NCBI GenBank assembly: GCA_016929395.1
Contig: JAFGIX010000046.1
Coordinates: forward strand, 62,001 to 126,000
DNA: 64,000 bases
Origin: Candidatus Zymogenus saltonus
GTDB lineage: Bacteria > Desulfobacterota > Zymogenia > Zymogenales > Zymogenaceae
Direction of reading: 5' to 3'
Part shown: piece by piece, positions 9,641 to 18,909 of the stretch
Layout: each line of letters begins with the position of its first letter
Position numbering within the stretch: the first letter of the stretch is position 1
Notes under the pieces: model-generated
The model's database searches: none
Seen by the model: the letters and a program-made list of their open reading frames with translations, nothing else
Told to the model about the DNA's origin: nothing
Position numbers and translations under genes: made by a program

Positions 9641-9763
9641 GGGAAACGGGATATTCAAAACAGTTTGTTTTTGGGGAGTATTTGAGAGAAAGGGGGAGTG
9701 ATTTGTCGTAGTTTTATCCAGACAAGAAAGTGAACGGGTGATTTTACATTTATGGAATAATTA

Positions 9764-9792
9764 TTGACTTTCGGCGGCTATGATTTTAGAAT
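9764..9792 (+). promoter_or_regulatory. Promoter of the first WG-repeat gene
   Basis: TTGACT (9764-9769) and TAGAAT (9787-9792) are 17 bp apart, each one mismatch from consensus. The predicted start is near 9799, about 50 nt before the ATG at 9849. It is divergent from the GH57 operon promoter about 120 bp away. Confidence 0.65.
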
Positions 9793-9848
9793 GTCCCCTA
9801 TACAATAAGGTTCGGGCCGCATTTCTTAGCAAAATCAAGGTTTAAAAA

Positions 9849-10871
9849 ATGAAAAGAACACTGTTTTTTACTGCAGTTGTTTTGTTGACCGCCCTTGCGG
9901 TTACACCCCTGTTCTCCGAAGCCGAGACCGTGAAGTGTGTGATAGCCCCGCAATTCGACAAGGCCGGAGGCTTCTGCGAAGGGCTGGCCTTTGTGAAGAT
10001 AGGCGGCAAATTGATTAAATGGGGCTACATCGACAAGAGCGGAGAGGTCGTCATAAAGCCGCAGTTTGAATGGGTCTGTGATTTCAAGGACGGCATGGCG
10101 AGGATAAAGGCGGGCAAGAAGTACGGATACATCGACAAAAAGGGGAAGGAGGTAATCGAGCCGATCTTCGACAAGACCGGGGATTTCAAGGAGGGGCTGG
10201 CGTGGGTGAAGATCGAGGGGAAATGGGGCTACATCGACAAGAAGGGGAATTACGTCATCGAGCCGAAGTTTAAAGGGGCCTCCGATTTCTGCGAGGGACT
10301 GGCGAGGGTCATGACGGGGTTTCGGTGGGAGTTTATCGACAGGACCGGCGGCTTCGTAATAAGGAACGAGTACGACTGGGCCGGGGACTTCAGCGAGGGG
10401 ATGGCGGTGGTGGAGCTTGCGGGGAAGTTCGGCTACATCGACAAAACGGGAAGCTGCGTTATAAATCCCCAGTTTGACCAGGCAGAGAGCTTCTCCGAGG
10501 GGCTGGCGAAGGTGGAGGTCAAGGGCAGGGCGGGTTACATCGACAAGACCGGGAAGTATGTTATCGCCCCGAAGTACGAATACAACGCCAGGAGCTTCAA
10601 GGAGGGGATGGCGGTTGTGGTGATCGGAGATCGGGTCGGCTTCATCGACAAGAATGGTATACAGGCGGTAAAGCCGCAGTTTGACGCCGTGAGGGATTTC
10701 AGTGGGGGGCTGGCGGCGGTGAAAATAGACGGCAAATGGGGATATATCGATAAGACCGGCAAATACGTCATAGAGCCGCAGTTCGAAGAAGACGCCGGGA
10801 GCTTCAGCGAGGGGCTGGCGCCGGTATTGGTCGGGGGGAAGTGGGGCTACATAAAGCACCCGCTTAAGTAG
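9849..10871 (+). CDS. Exported WG-repeat protein
   Basis: A 340-aa protein with a signal peptide (MKRTLFFTAVVLLTALA, cleavage likely after FSEA), then about nine WG repeats of 37-38 residues. Each has the pattern F.EGLA.V...GK.GYIDK.G..VI.PQFD. The repeats fill the protein to its end (WGYIKHP). WG-repeat (KWG) proteins form beta folds of unknown role, often exported; no enzymatic motif is seen. AAGG precedes the start. It is followed by palindromic repeats and a paralogue at 11082, so the pair is a local duplication. It would act in the periplasm or at the surface (inference). Confidence 0.88.
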   Translation: MKRTLFFTAVVLLTALAVTPLFSEAETVKCVIAPQFDKAGGFCEGLAFVKIGGKLIKWGYIDKSGEVVIKPQFEWVCDFKDGMARIKAGKKYGYIDKKGKEVIEPIFDKTGDFKEGLAWVKIEGKWGYIDKKGNYVIEPKFKGASDFCEGLARVMTGFRWEFIDRTGGFVIRNEYDWAGDFSEGMAVVELAGKFGYIDKTGSCVINPQFDQAESFSEGLAKVEVKGRAGYIDKTGKYVIAPKYEYNARSFKEGMAVVVIGDRVGFIDKNGIQAVKPQFDAVRDFSGGLAAVKIDGKWGYIDKTGKYVIEPQFEEDAGSFSEGLAPVLVGGKWGYIKHPLK

Positions 10872-10888
10872 GGGGAGTGATTTCTATC

Positions 10889-11021
10889 GGGATTCCCAAT
10901 CGAGTTGGGAATGACGATATAAATTTTCAATTGGGTTGGCAATGACGGTATATTGTTTCCTTGTGAAACGGGAATCCTGTGAAACAACTATTCTGTCATT
11001 CCCGCGAAAGCGGGAATCCAG
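10889..11021. repeat. Cluster of palindromic intergenic repeats (dRS3-like)
   Basis: At least two clear elements occur between the WG genes. One at 10889-10915 has ATTCCC, a loop aatcgagtt and GGGAAT. One at 10993-11021 reads ctgtcATTCCCGcgaaagCG then GGAATccag. Decayed half copies lie at 10928-10980. All share arms ATTCCC/GGGAAT inside the outer sequence GTCATTCCC...GGGAATCCAG. This resembles the Neisseria dRS3 arrangement and REP-type elements, and the same units recur at 12121-12298 and 59648-59834. Confidence 0.85.
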
Positions 11022-11081
11022 AAAAACATTTTAAGAACAATTATAAGCTTTATCGGGTAATCTTATTTGCAAGAGGAAATC

Positions 11082-12104
11082 ATGAAGAGGTTTTTGTTTT
11101 TGTCGATTCTTGTCTTGGCAACGGCCTTTACCCTTGCGCCCATGCTTTCCGGCGCCGGGGAGGTGAAGTATGTAATAAATCCGCAGTTTGACGAGGCCTC
11201 CGGTTTCAACGAAGGCCTGGCCGTTGTAAAAACGGGGGGCAAGTGCGGCTTCATAGACAAGAGCGGTAACTATGTGGCAAGGCCGCAGTTTAACGAGGTT
11301 TGGGGTTTCAGCGAGGGACTTGCGGCGGTAAATACAGGGGGCAAGTGGGGATACATAGACAGGACCGGAATATATATTATAAACCCCCAGTTCAATTATG
11401 CCGAGAACTTCAGCTGCGGTCTGGCGCGTGTGCGGTTGGGGGATAAGGATGGTTATATAGATAAGACCGGAAAGTTTGCGATTGTCTTGAGTCCAAGGTT
11501 TGAATACGCAAACTCTTTCGACGAGTGTATGGCGCTCATAAGGATTGGGGAAAGGTTCGGCTATATAGATAAAACCGGGAAGATCGTCATAGAACCGCAG
11601 TTTGACTATACCGATGAGGTTATGGACTTCAGCGAGGGAATTCTGGCGGTGGAGATGGGGGGCAAATGGGGTTACGTGGACAAGACGGGAAGGTACCTTG
11701 TGAATCCGCGGTTTGAATGGGCAAAGGGTTTCAGCGAGGGCCTTGCGGCTGTGGAGACGGGGGGCAAGTGGGGATACATAGACAAGACCGGGAAGTACGC
11801 CGTAGCTCCAAATCTTGAAGCCGCTTTCAATTTCAGCGAGGGGCTGGCGCCGGTGATAATCGGCAAAAAGTACGGCTATATAGACAGGGCCGGGAGACAG
11901 GTAATAAGTCCGCAGTTTGGTAACGGCTGGGGTTTTTCCGAGGGTCTGGCGCCGGTGGTGCTCGGTGTTAAATGGGGCTTTATAGACAAGTCCGGGAGGA
12001 TGGTCATAGGGCCGCAGTTTGATCAAGTAGGGAATTTCAGTGAGGGGCTGGCTCCCGTGGAGAAGGGCGATAAATGGGGTTATATAAAAAGTCCGCTGAA
12101 GTAG
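11082..12104 (+). CDS. Exported WG-repeat protein, paralogue of the 9849 gene
   Basis: A 340-aa protein with signal peptide MKRFLFLSILVLATAFTLA, then nine WG repeats (CGFIDKSG, WGYIDRTG, DGYIDKTG and so on to WGYIKSP). The ATG at 11082 is preferred over the upstream in-frame TTG because AGAGGAA sits at correct spacing. Its N-terminal region (EVKYVINPQFDEASGF.EGLAVVKTGGK) aligns directly with the 9849 protein, so the two arose by duplication. The function of the family is unknown; a periplasmic or surface beta-repeat role is inferred. It is flanked on both sides by palindromic repeats that could have mediated duplication. Confidence 0.88.
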   Translation: MKRFLFLSILVLATAFTLAPMLSGAGEVKYVINPQFDEASGFNEGLAVVKTGGKCGFIDKSGNYVARPQFNEVWGFSEGLAAVNTGGKWGYIDRTGIYIINPQFNYAENFSCGLARVRLGDKDGYIDKTGKFAIVLSPRFEYANSFDECMALIRIGERFGYIDKTGKIVIEPQFDYTDEVMDFSEGILAVEMGGKWGYVDKTGRYLVNPRFEWAKGFSEGLAAVETGGKWGYIDKTGKYAVAPNLEAAFNFSEGLAPVIIGKKYGYIDRAGRQVISPQFGNGWGFSEGLAPVVLGVKWGFIDKSGRMVIGPQFDQVGNFSEGLAPVEKGDKWGYIKSPLK

Positions 12105-12120
12105 GAGGAGTGATATTATT

Positions 12121-12298
12121 CTGGATTCCCAGTCAAGCTGGGAATGACGGTATAGTTTTCTGGTCAAAGAGGAAATAATTGTATAATGCCATTCCCTTGG
12201 AAAACGGGAATCCAGTTAAGCATCTATTCTGTCATTCCCGTGTAAACGGGAATCCAGAAAAATATCTATCTGGATTCCCAATCAAGTTGGGAATGACG
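12121..12298. repeat. Cluster of four palindromic intergenic repeats
   Basis: Units are at 12121-12149, 12189-12215, 12229-12257 and 12270-12298. They alternate between two classes sharing the same arms. One has a loop of the type cgcgaaagcg or cgtgtaaacg. The other runs in inverse orientation with the loop aatcaagtt. The last two are separated by 12 bp and could form a larger folded structure. Confidence 0.87.
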
Positions 12299-12365
12299 GC
12301 ATAGAAATTTAATGGGATTATAGTTATAGGCTTTTTTTAGGCACATTTTTTTATTGGAGGAAATT

Positions 12366-14753
12366 ATGAAGGTAGTAAAGTGGCTGGTCTTTATTGTTCT
12401 CGCTCTTGTGGTTATCGTGTTTGTGGGGGCATACGGCTATCTCAAATCGACCCTTCCCGAGTACAACGGGGAGATTAAGACGGAGATGGTAAAGGGTAAG
12501 GTGGAGATCATCCGGGACTCCTACGGGATGCCCCACATCTATGCGGAGAACGAGAGGGATCTCTCGTTTGCCCTGGGCTACGCGATGGCCCAGGACAGGA
12601 TGTTTCAGATGGACATGATAAGGCGCGCCATCAGGGGCAAACTCTCGGAGATTTTGGGGGAATCTCTGGTTCCGGTAGACAAGCTCTTCATAACGATTAC
12701 CGCGGCAAAGTCGGTCGAGGGGATGTACGAAGAGATGCCGGAGGAGGTAAAATCGAACCTGGAGGCCTTTTCCGAGGGTGTCAATTACTTCCTGGACAAC
12801 CACAAGGGTCCCTTAACCGTAGAGTTCAAGCTCCTCGGTTACGAGCCGGAGCACTGGGTGCCCTCCGACTGTATCGCTCCGTACTATTTTATGGCATGGG
12901 ACCTTAACGGTTCTTTCGGAAAGGAGATGCTCTACCTCGCCATAATCGAAAAGCTGGGAGAGGATGAGGCGAAGCTCCTCTTTCCGGACTACGTAAGCGG
13001 GGCGCCGACAATAATACCGAAGGGCACCGCTTCCCTTGAATTCCTCAAGACCATGAACCTCGCCAGGGAGGTCTTGGGAACCGAGGGGGGCGGCGTCAGC
13101 AACAACTGGCTCATCTCGGGTGTCAAGTCGGAGACCGGAATGCCGATTCTGGCAAACGATATGCACCTTGGGCTTGCGGCGCCGGGCATCTGGTATGAGG
13201 CGCATCTTGTTGCGCCCGATCTTAACGTGTCGGGGGTCTTGGTCCCCGGCATCCCCCTCGTCGTTGTGGGCGCGAACGAGCACGTCGCCTGGGGCTTCAC
13301 CAACGTCATGGCGGACGACGCCGATTACTATATTGAAAAGATAAACCCCGAAAACCCGAACCAGTACCAGTATATGGGGAAGTGGCTGGATATGGAGGTT
13401 CAGGAAAAGACGATAGCGGTAAAAGGTAAAGATGACGTCAAGTTCGACGTAAAACTCACCCGCCATGGCCCGATCATCGACGAGGTCAACAACTACGAGG
13501 AGAAGGAGGGCCACTCCCTCTCCATGCGCTGGACGGCGTCGGAGCTCAACAAGGTTCCCGTGGCGATGTATTATTTTGACAGGGCCGAGAGCATAGACGA
13601 CATGGAAAAGGCGGTGGAGTATTTCAAGTGCCCCGGCCAGAACATCATCTACGCGGACGACCAGGGAAACGTGGGCTACTGGGCGTCGGTGGGGATTCCG
13701 ATCCGCACGGGCTTTGACGGGATGCTGCCGGTTCCCGGCTGGGACGGCAACCACGAGTGGGGGGGATACGTCCCGACGAAGATTCAGCCCCATCTCAGAA
13801 ATCCGTCCATGGGGTGGATCGTCACGGCCAACAACAAGCACGTCGGGGACGACTACCCATATGTAATATCAAACTACTACGCCGTGCCGGACAGGTACGT
13901 AAGGATCTCAGAGATGATTGAGGAGAAAGAGAAGCTCGGCGTTTCCGACTTTCAGGAGATGCACGCCGATTTCCTCGTGGTTTTGGCGAGGGACTGGGTG
14001 CCCAATATCCTCATTATCGAGGCTTTGAGCAGCGTCAAGCTAACCGAAACAGAGACGGCGGCCCTAAACGAGCTCAAGGAGTGGGACTTCGTGGCGACAC
14101 CGTCAAGCAGGGCGTCGACGATATTTCACGCCACCGTAAACAACATGATCAAAAACACCTTCAAGAACAGGATTGGGGACGACTTCTACGAAGAGTACCT
14201 CAAGAACAACTACGTAGTCCTGAACACCCTGAGAAACGAGATCGCGAAGGGCGAGTCGGTCTGGTTCGACGACCCGGCAACCGTAGATAAGGTGGAGGGC
14301 TTAAACGACGTCATCGTGAAGAGCTTCAGGGAGGCCGTGGCGTATCTTGAATTGGAGATGGGAAAAAACGTCGACGACTGGAAGTGGGGGGAGATTCACA
14401 CCGTCACCATGTATCACGCCTTCGGTAAAAAATCGAAGCTGATGGGCTTTTTTATGAACGTGGGGCCGTCCCCAATGGGGGGGAGCATCGCAACGGTCGA
14501 TCCCCAACCCTATCGCCTGAACAGCCCCTGGGAGATCTACCACGGCGCGTCGATGAGGTATATCATAGACCTTCAGGACATGAAAAAATCGCTGAGGGTT
14601 ATCCCCGTCGGGATCTCGGGGAACTTCATGAGTCCCCACTACGACGATCAGTTTGACCTCTGGAGGACGGTGACCTACAGGCCCTTTGTGCTGGATAGGG
14701 AGGACGTCGACAATGACGCCCGCTACACCCTTGTCATAGGCCCGGCCGAATAA
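12366..14753 (+). CDS. Penicillin acylase family (Ntn) amidohydrolase, membrane anchored
   Basis: A 795-aa protein of the penicillin G acylase / acyl-homoserine-lactone acylase family (peptidase S45). It begins with one membrane segment (residues 5-25), followed by the alpha-chain region with GYAMAQDRMFQMDMIRR. The autoproteolytic site GGG-V-SNNW places the nucleophile at S245, the N-terminus of the future beta chain. LANDMHLGL and a conserved beta-chain Asn region follow. It would hydrolyse an amide bond in the periplasm, with substrate unknown (N-acyl amino acid, homoserine lactone or lactam). The ATG at 12366 has GGAGG five bases upstream. A strong terminator follows, so it is monocistronic. 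Confidence 0.88.
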   Translation: MKVVKWLVFIVLALVVIVFVGAYGYLKSTLPEYNGEIKTEMVKGKVEIIRDSYGMPHIYAENERDLSFALGYAMAQDRMFQMDMIRRAIRGKLSEILGESLVPVDKLFITITAAKSVEGMYEEMPEEVKSNLEAFSEGVNYFLDNHKGPLTVEFKLLGYEPEHWVPSDCIAPYYFMAWDLNGSFGKEMLYLAIIEKLGEDEAKLLFPDYVSGAPTIIPKGTASLEFLKTMNLAREVLGTEGGGVSNNWLISGVKSETGMPILANDMHLGLAAPGIWYEAHLVAPDLNVSGVLVPGIPLVVVGANEHVAWGFTNVMADDADYYIEKINPENPNQYQYMGKWLDMEVQEKTIAVKGKDDVKFDVKLTRHGPIIDEVNNYEEKEGHSLSMRWTASELNKVPVAMYYFDRAESIDDMEKAVEYFKCPGQNIIYADDQGNVGYWASVGIPIRTGFDGMLPVPGWDGNHEWGGYVPTKIQPHLRNPSMGWIVTANNKHVGDDYPYVISNYYAVPDRYVRISEMIEEKEKLGVSDFQEMHADFLVVLARDWVPNILIIEALSSVKLTETETAALNELKEWDFVATPSSRASTIFHATVNNMIKNTFKNRIGDDFYEEYLKNNYVVLNTLRNEIAKGESVWFDDPATVDKVEGLNDVIVKSFREAVAYLELEMGKNVDDWKWGEIHTVTMYHAFGKKSKLMGFFMNVGPSPMGGSIATVDPQPYRLNSPWEIYHGASMRYIIDLQDMKKSLRVIPVGISGNFMSPHYDDQFDLWRTVTYRPFVLDREDVDNDARYTLVIGPAE

Positions 14754-14780
14754 GATCGTGCAGCGTGAATAAGCATACTT

Positions 14781-14828
14781 GGTCTCTCCCGGAGTTTTCT
14801 GAAGAAACTTCGGGGGAGACCCTTTATT
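14781..14828 (+). terminator. Intrinsic terminator after the acylase gene
   Basis: Arms ggtctctcccggagttt (14781-14797) and a matching aaacttcgggggagacc form a stem of about 17 bp with minor imperfections and a short loop, followed by a T-rich run (ctttatttt). It lies about 25 bp after the acylase stop. Confidence 0.8.
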
Positions 14829-14904
14829 TTGAGCTGATGGAACGGGCGGGAGATTTGTATTCCCGCGTCGTTAGGTTTATCCAAACATTATAGGTTAAGA
14901 CGGT

Positions 14905-16569
14905 ATGGCAAAGAGGCTATTTCTCTCCTTTTTGGTATTAATCGGGATCGCCCTTTCGGCCCTAATCCTGTTCAGGCTGTTGAGGCCAGAAAAACCGACT
15001 TACACCATAACCGAGGTGGAGCGGGTATTCCCCGGGGGGGAGACGATATTCGTCGAGTCCCGGGGGCTTAGGGACGCCTGGAACCTTTTCAAGGGATCCG
15101 ACTACTACAGGGAAAGGGGATACGCCTCCCTCCTTACCTTGCCCGTGCTGGACGAGTTCTCCCGTGAGATCGGGGGGGTGGAGGGGGATATAGGGAGGGA
15201 CATAAGCTTCGATATAGTCATGTATCTCATGGGGCTTGAGTCCGCCGTTGGATTTTACATGGATGAAACCGATAAAGAAAGACTCGACTACCTAGTTGTC
15301 TCCAGGGTCTACCCGGAGATACTCTTCATGGAGCGGCTGGCGACCTTCTTTGCGGGGGAGCGATATGTCACGGAGTCGAAGTATCGGGGGCTTAAGGTTA
15401 AGGAGATAGTTATAGACAGTGATGGGGAGGAGAGCCGGGACATCCATAAGATCGTATACACGATTAACGGCGACCTGCTGATCCTCGCGGATAAAGAAGA
15501 GCTTTTCTACATCGCCGCGGACCGACACCTTGAAGGCAAGCGGGGGGGACTTTGCGAGGACGAGAGATTTATTTCGGCGAGGGGAAAGGTGGATAATCTT
15601 GAAAGGCCTTGTATCTTCGGATTTGTCGACTCCAAGGAGATGAGAGAGACACCGGTCGCCTCGAAGGTGCTTTCCGAGATCGAGAGCAATCTTTCGTTCG
15701 ACCTCCTTCTCTTCGGCGCCCGCATTGATGAAACAGGCGGAGATGATTTAAATGCCGGTGAAATAGTGGTTGAGCTGGAGACGAGGGGGGGCAATAATCG
15801 GGGAATCGGCAAATCGAGGGCCGGTTTTTTCTCTGGTGGCCTCCCAAAACCCGAAATCACGGAAGACGAGCTGGTACTGGTTAAGGTGCATGACTTGTCG
15901 ATCCTTCCGGAAGGTGTGTTTAAGGGGTCTTTTCCCTCAAAGGGGATTATGCTCTCCGCTCTATCTGACTTGGTATTTGACGGTTTTGCTGCGGCCGTGG
16001 TTGAAGGCGACGGAAACTGTCCCGGCCTTGTCGCCTGGGGCAAGTCCCCGCCGGGTGCGATAAAGGTCATCAGCAAGGTGTCCGAGAAGAACGGATGGGC
16101 AATAATCGAAAGCAAGACCGGAGATCCGAAGTTTTACTCGATCGTGGAGACTGGAACATTGGGGCCGGAGCTTCTGGTCTTTACCTTTTACAACAAAATG
16201 CTCTTTGTCGGGAGCAGCGCCGATACGCTTAAGGCGCTTATTGAGAGGATGGAGGAGGGAAGGAGCGTCAGGTTGTCCCTTAAGGAGGCGATCTTGTCGA
16301 AGTTCAGGGAGAGGGAACGGGGGATTACCTTAACGGCTAGGCCGGGTCCCATATGGGAGTCGATGAAGACTTGTCCTTCCGCCTTCAAGGAGCTTTCGGC
16401 GCGCCTTTACCCGTCATCGGAGGATGACATGTCGGTCTTGAAGAGGTTTGGCTTCATCGAGGGGCTTTATCCCGTGGGAGAGGTCGAGGCCAGGCTTTTC
16501 GGCGTCGATAAAGGGATCAGGGCCGAGATCACCGTTAGGATTGACGGCAATACAAAAAATGAGCGATAA
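14905..16569 (+). CDS. Membrane-anchored DUF3352-like protein of unknown function
   Basis: A 554-aa protein with a single N-terminal membrane segment (about residues 5-24, MAKRLFLSFLVLIGIALSAL). A long soluble region probably faces the periplasm. Features such as the internal repeat of GLRDAW / YYRERGYASLL early and PEILFMERLATFFAGERY later resemble DUF3352-type proteins, in which the chain is built of similar alpha/beta modules; this link is tentative. No catalytic motif is visible. It stands between the acylase terminator and a polytopic membrane protein about 115 bp downstream, with which it may be co-transcribed. Confidence 0.7.
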   Translation: MAKRLFLSFLVLIGIALSALILFRLLRPEKPTYTITEVERVFPGGETIFVESRGLRDAWNLFKGSDYYRERGYASLLTLPVLDEFSREIGGVEGDIGRDISFDIVMYLMGLESAVGFYMDETDKERLDYLVVSRVYPEILFMERLATFFAGERYVTESKYRGLKVKEIVIDSDGEESRDIHKIVYTINGDLLILADKEELFYIAADRHLEGKRGGLCEDERFISARGKVDNLERPCIFGFVDSKEMRETPVASKVLSEIESNLSFDLLLFGARIDETGGDDLNAGEIVVELETRGGNNRGIGKSRAGFFSGGLPKPEITEDELVLVKVHDLSILPEGVFKGSFPSKGIMLSALSDLVFDGFAAAVVEGDGNCPGLVAWGKSPPGAIKVISKVSEKNGWAIIESKTGDPKFYSIVETGTLGPELLVFTFYNKMLFVGSSADTLKALIERMEEGRSVRLSLKEAILSKFRERERGITLTARPGPIWESMKTCPSAFKELSARLYPSSEDDMSVLKRFGFIEGLYPVGEVEARLFGVDKGIRAEITVRIDGNTKNER

Positions 16570-16686
16570 GGAGCGGTATTTAGGGGATACGGTAATCGGG
16601 GGATTCAGCGTCTCCCGGGCCGGGGGCAAAAAAGCAATCGGTTTTAAAAAAGCGATTTGCATCTCAAAAATAATCGGCGGTGTGTT

Positions 16687-17661
16687 ATGACAAAAGAAAC
16701 GACTCACAAGGTTACGGAAAAGAAAAGAAGCAAGGGCGGTGAGCGGGCGATCCGCTACATAATGATTCTGGGCGGGATTATCCTCGCCTTCGGGCTTGTC
16801 TCTTTCTTTTTCGAACACATCTTCAGCTGGTGGTTTTTCTTTTCCGTAATCCTCACGGTACTCTCCCTCGGGGGATTTTTCTGGGGGAACAGGCTGCAGC
16901 GCGGGGATGGGAAAGAAGAGGAGGGGGAGAGCGGCAAATCGCCCGTATTCGGCGGGTTCGTCCTCCTTGCCGGCGCCGTCCTCATGGGCCTCGATGTCAT
17001 GTCCATAAACAAGATGTTCGGCGCGCCCCTTCCCGGCTTCTCATACATCATCTTGATCGCCACCGCAGTCTACTTCACGCTCTCCTACTTCTACGATAAC
17101 AGGCTTATACTGGTGGTGGCTTTGCTCTCGCTTTTCGCCTACCTTGCCAGCGTGGGCGGGGGGTTCTGGGCGTGGCTCCCTTTCATCAAGGGCGGGGTAA
17201 GGAGCCACCTCTACATCGCAATAGCGAGCCCGATTGTCATATTGGTCGGCCTCCTCCACGACCAGCTTTTCGGTCGGTTTGGAGAGAGACTCAAGAGATA
17301 CGAGCACTTCGACAGGATATACTACTTCATCGGCTTCTTTTTCATGAACAGCTCATTTTGGATGCTCTCCCTTTTCGGCAGGGACCCGAAGCTGTGGCCC
17401 TCTCCGCCGGAGGGATCGAGGGAGATACTCCTCTTTACGATACTCTTCTTCATGGTGAACATCGGGACGGTAGTCTTCGGGGCGTTAAAAAAGGACAGGA
17501 CGTTTATAACGTTGGGCGCCATTTTTCTCACCATCAACTTTTTTACCCGCTTTGCCTCCGTCTTGAAAATAGAGGTCGGGAGGTCGGCGACGTTTATCAT
17601 CGCGGGCGTGGTCCTCCTGGCGCTGGGGTTGTTTCTCGAGTGGCTTCTCAAGAAGAAGTGA
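16687..17661 (+). CDS. Polytopic membrane protein of unknown function (DUF2157/DUF4401-like)
   Basis: A 324-aa inner-membrane protein with roughly nine to ten hydrophobic segments in paired hairpins, beginning near residue 23 (YIMILGGIILAFGLVSFFF) and ending with AGVVLLALGLFLEWLLKKK. A charged cytoplasmic loop (RGDGKEEEGESGK) lies near residue 85. The layout recalls DUF2157/DUF4401 proteins, which have no established activity. The ATG at 16687 is chosen over an upstream TTG because that extension carries no ribosome site. It follows the DUF3352-like gene on the same strand. Confidence 0.72.
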   Translation: MTKETTHKVTEKKRSKGGERAIRYIMILGGIILAFGLVSFFFEHIFSWWFFFSVILTVLSLGGFFWGNRLQRGDGKEEEGESGKSPVFGGFVLLAGAVLMGLDVMSINKMFGAPLPGFSYIILIATAVYFTLSYFYDNRLILVVALLSLFAYLASVGGGFWAWLPFIKGGVRSHLYIAIASPIVILVGLLHDQLFGRFGERLKRYEHFDRIYYFIGFFFMNSSFWMLSLFGRDPKLWPSPPEGSREILLFTILFFMVNIGTVVFGALKKDRTFITLGAIFLTINFFTRFASVLKIEVGRSATFIIAGVVLLALGLFLEWLLKKK

Positions 17662-17928
17662 ACGTCCGGGGCTGGCTGTCCCTCACTTTCGGTCAAGAGT
17701 CACGGGTCCTTCGTCAATCTTGAGATGATATTTGAACAATTGGGCGGATAGGATCACTGTGGATTATATCGGCGCTGCAGGTAAAGGTGTGCAGAGGTTG
17801 CCTCCCCCCGCGGGGTGAAGAAAGGGGAGGGCGGTTTTCCAAGTCTTTGGAGCGCACCGAAGCGGATCGCTATTCAGTCCGGAAACCGAAATCGGACCAC
17901 CTTTGTGAATCAAAACCGGCGACTCCCC

Positions 17929-18639
17929 CTAATCCAGAAACCTCTTCAGCTCGTGACATAGGAGATACAGCGGCTCCTCATCCTCCTCGATCTCGGTGAA
18001 GCGGGGGATGTGGACGTAGAAGAAGTTGTCCGTCTCGTCATCGTTCACCCTCGACACTTCACCCACAAGCACATCGCCCCCCTCGGCCCAGAAGGAGTGG
18101 TAGAGATATGGGGGCAGCGTGATGCTCTCCCCGGGATTGAGCTTAATTATCTCCCCGGCTTCGCACGGTGTCTCGACGCCGTCTCTCGATATGGTAAAGC
18201 CCTCTTCGGAATACGACCTTCCGTCCTCCCCCGCCATGTGGAGCGTAAAACAGAGGGTCTTCCCGCTCCTGTTGATGATGTCCTCCATCTTGGATCTATG
18301 GTAGTGGGTGGGGCAGGTCTGCCCCTCTCGCATGTGGATTATCTTCTCGCAATATGTTTTCAAAGACGTTTTTAAGGACGGTCTTTCCTCCCCTCCTAGG
18401 CCCTCGTTCGGCGCGCCGTTCCTCAAGGTAAAAAGTAGTATCCCGGTCTTTACGAAGTCACCCAGGTTGAAGTCGGTGACGTCCCAGCCGAGACGAGCCT
18501 CGATTATGCCCTGTGCCCTTTCGCGCATCGCCTTCCACTCATTAGGCCTCGTCCATGCGAAGGGGGGGAGGTTGAAGTTCTCCCTCTTGAAAAAGTCGAT
18601 ACTCTCCCTCAGTATCGAGTTGATCTCGGAGCGTTTCAT
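17929..18639 (-). CDS. D-lyxose ketol-isomerase
   Basis: A 236-aa cupin enzyme of the D-lyxose isomerase family, interconverting D-lyxose and D-xylulose (also D-mannose/D-fructose in characterised members) with a divalent metal. It opens MKRSEINSILRESIDFFKRENFNLPPFAW, typical of the family. The metal site is visible as THYHRSKMEDI (His, His, Lys, Glu), plus a later LYHSFW histidine. AAAGGA precedes the ATG. It stands alone, and its product D-xylulose could feed an FGGY-type kinase such as the one at 45227, though the two are far apart. The length equals the usual 225-240 aa. Confidence 0.88.
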   Translation of the reverse strand: MKRSEINSILRESIDFFKRENFNLPPFAWTRPNEWKAMRERAQGIIEARLGWDVTDFNLGDFVKTGILLFTLRNGAPNEGLGGEERPSLKTSLKTYCEKIIHMREGQTCPTHYHRSKMEDIINRSGKTLCFTLHMAGEDGRSYSEEGFTISRDGVETPCEAGEIIKLNPGESITLPPYLYHSFWAEGGDVLVGEVSRVNDDETDNFFYVHIPRFTEIEEDEEPLYLLCHELKRFLD

Positions 18640-18798
18640 CCGGCAGTCCTTTCATTTTTTTCGGTATTATACAACAAAAGGGGGCGAAAAAACGATTTTT
18701 AACGACTTTTTTCCTTCGATCTCAAGAAAATATATATGTTCGGCCCGTGTTCAGGGGATTTTAGGCCCCTCCTTAAGACCCATTTTTTCCGATTTCTC

Positions 18799-18828
18799 TT
18801 GACTGGAGCGCCTTTTATTTATTAATAT
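18799..18828 (+). promoter_or_regulatory. Probable promoter of the moxR-coxE cluster
   Basis: TTGACT (18799-18804) and TAATAT (18823-18828) are 18 bp apart, upstream of the AAA ATPase start at 18910. The resulting leader of about 75 nt contains a small GGGGGC/GCCCCC hairpin (18867-18893) directly before the ribosome site, which could modulate translation. Confidence 0.45.
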
Positions 18829-18909
18829 GTTTTTTAGGGAAGTTGCACTCTGTTTATCATCTAATTGGGGGGCACGATTATCTTTAAAAGCCCCCTGGAG
18901 GGAATATCC

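Noticed and set aside
10889-12298. Possible CRISPR array suggested by repeated ATTCCC/GGGAAT units
   Set aside because: Spacing is irregular, units alternate in orientation, interval sequences are not uniform in length and no cas gene is present.
18867-18893. GGGGGC/GCCCCC hairpin before the MoxR gene as a riboswitch or terminator
   Set aside because: Only six pairs, a 15-nt loop, no U run and no known aptamer features.
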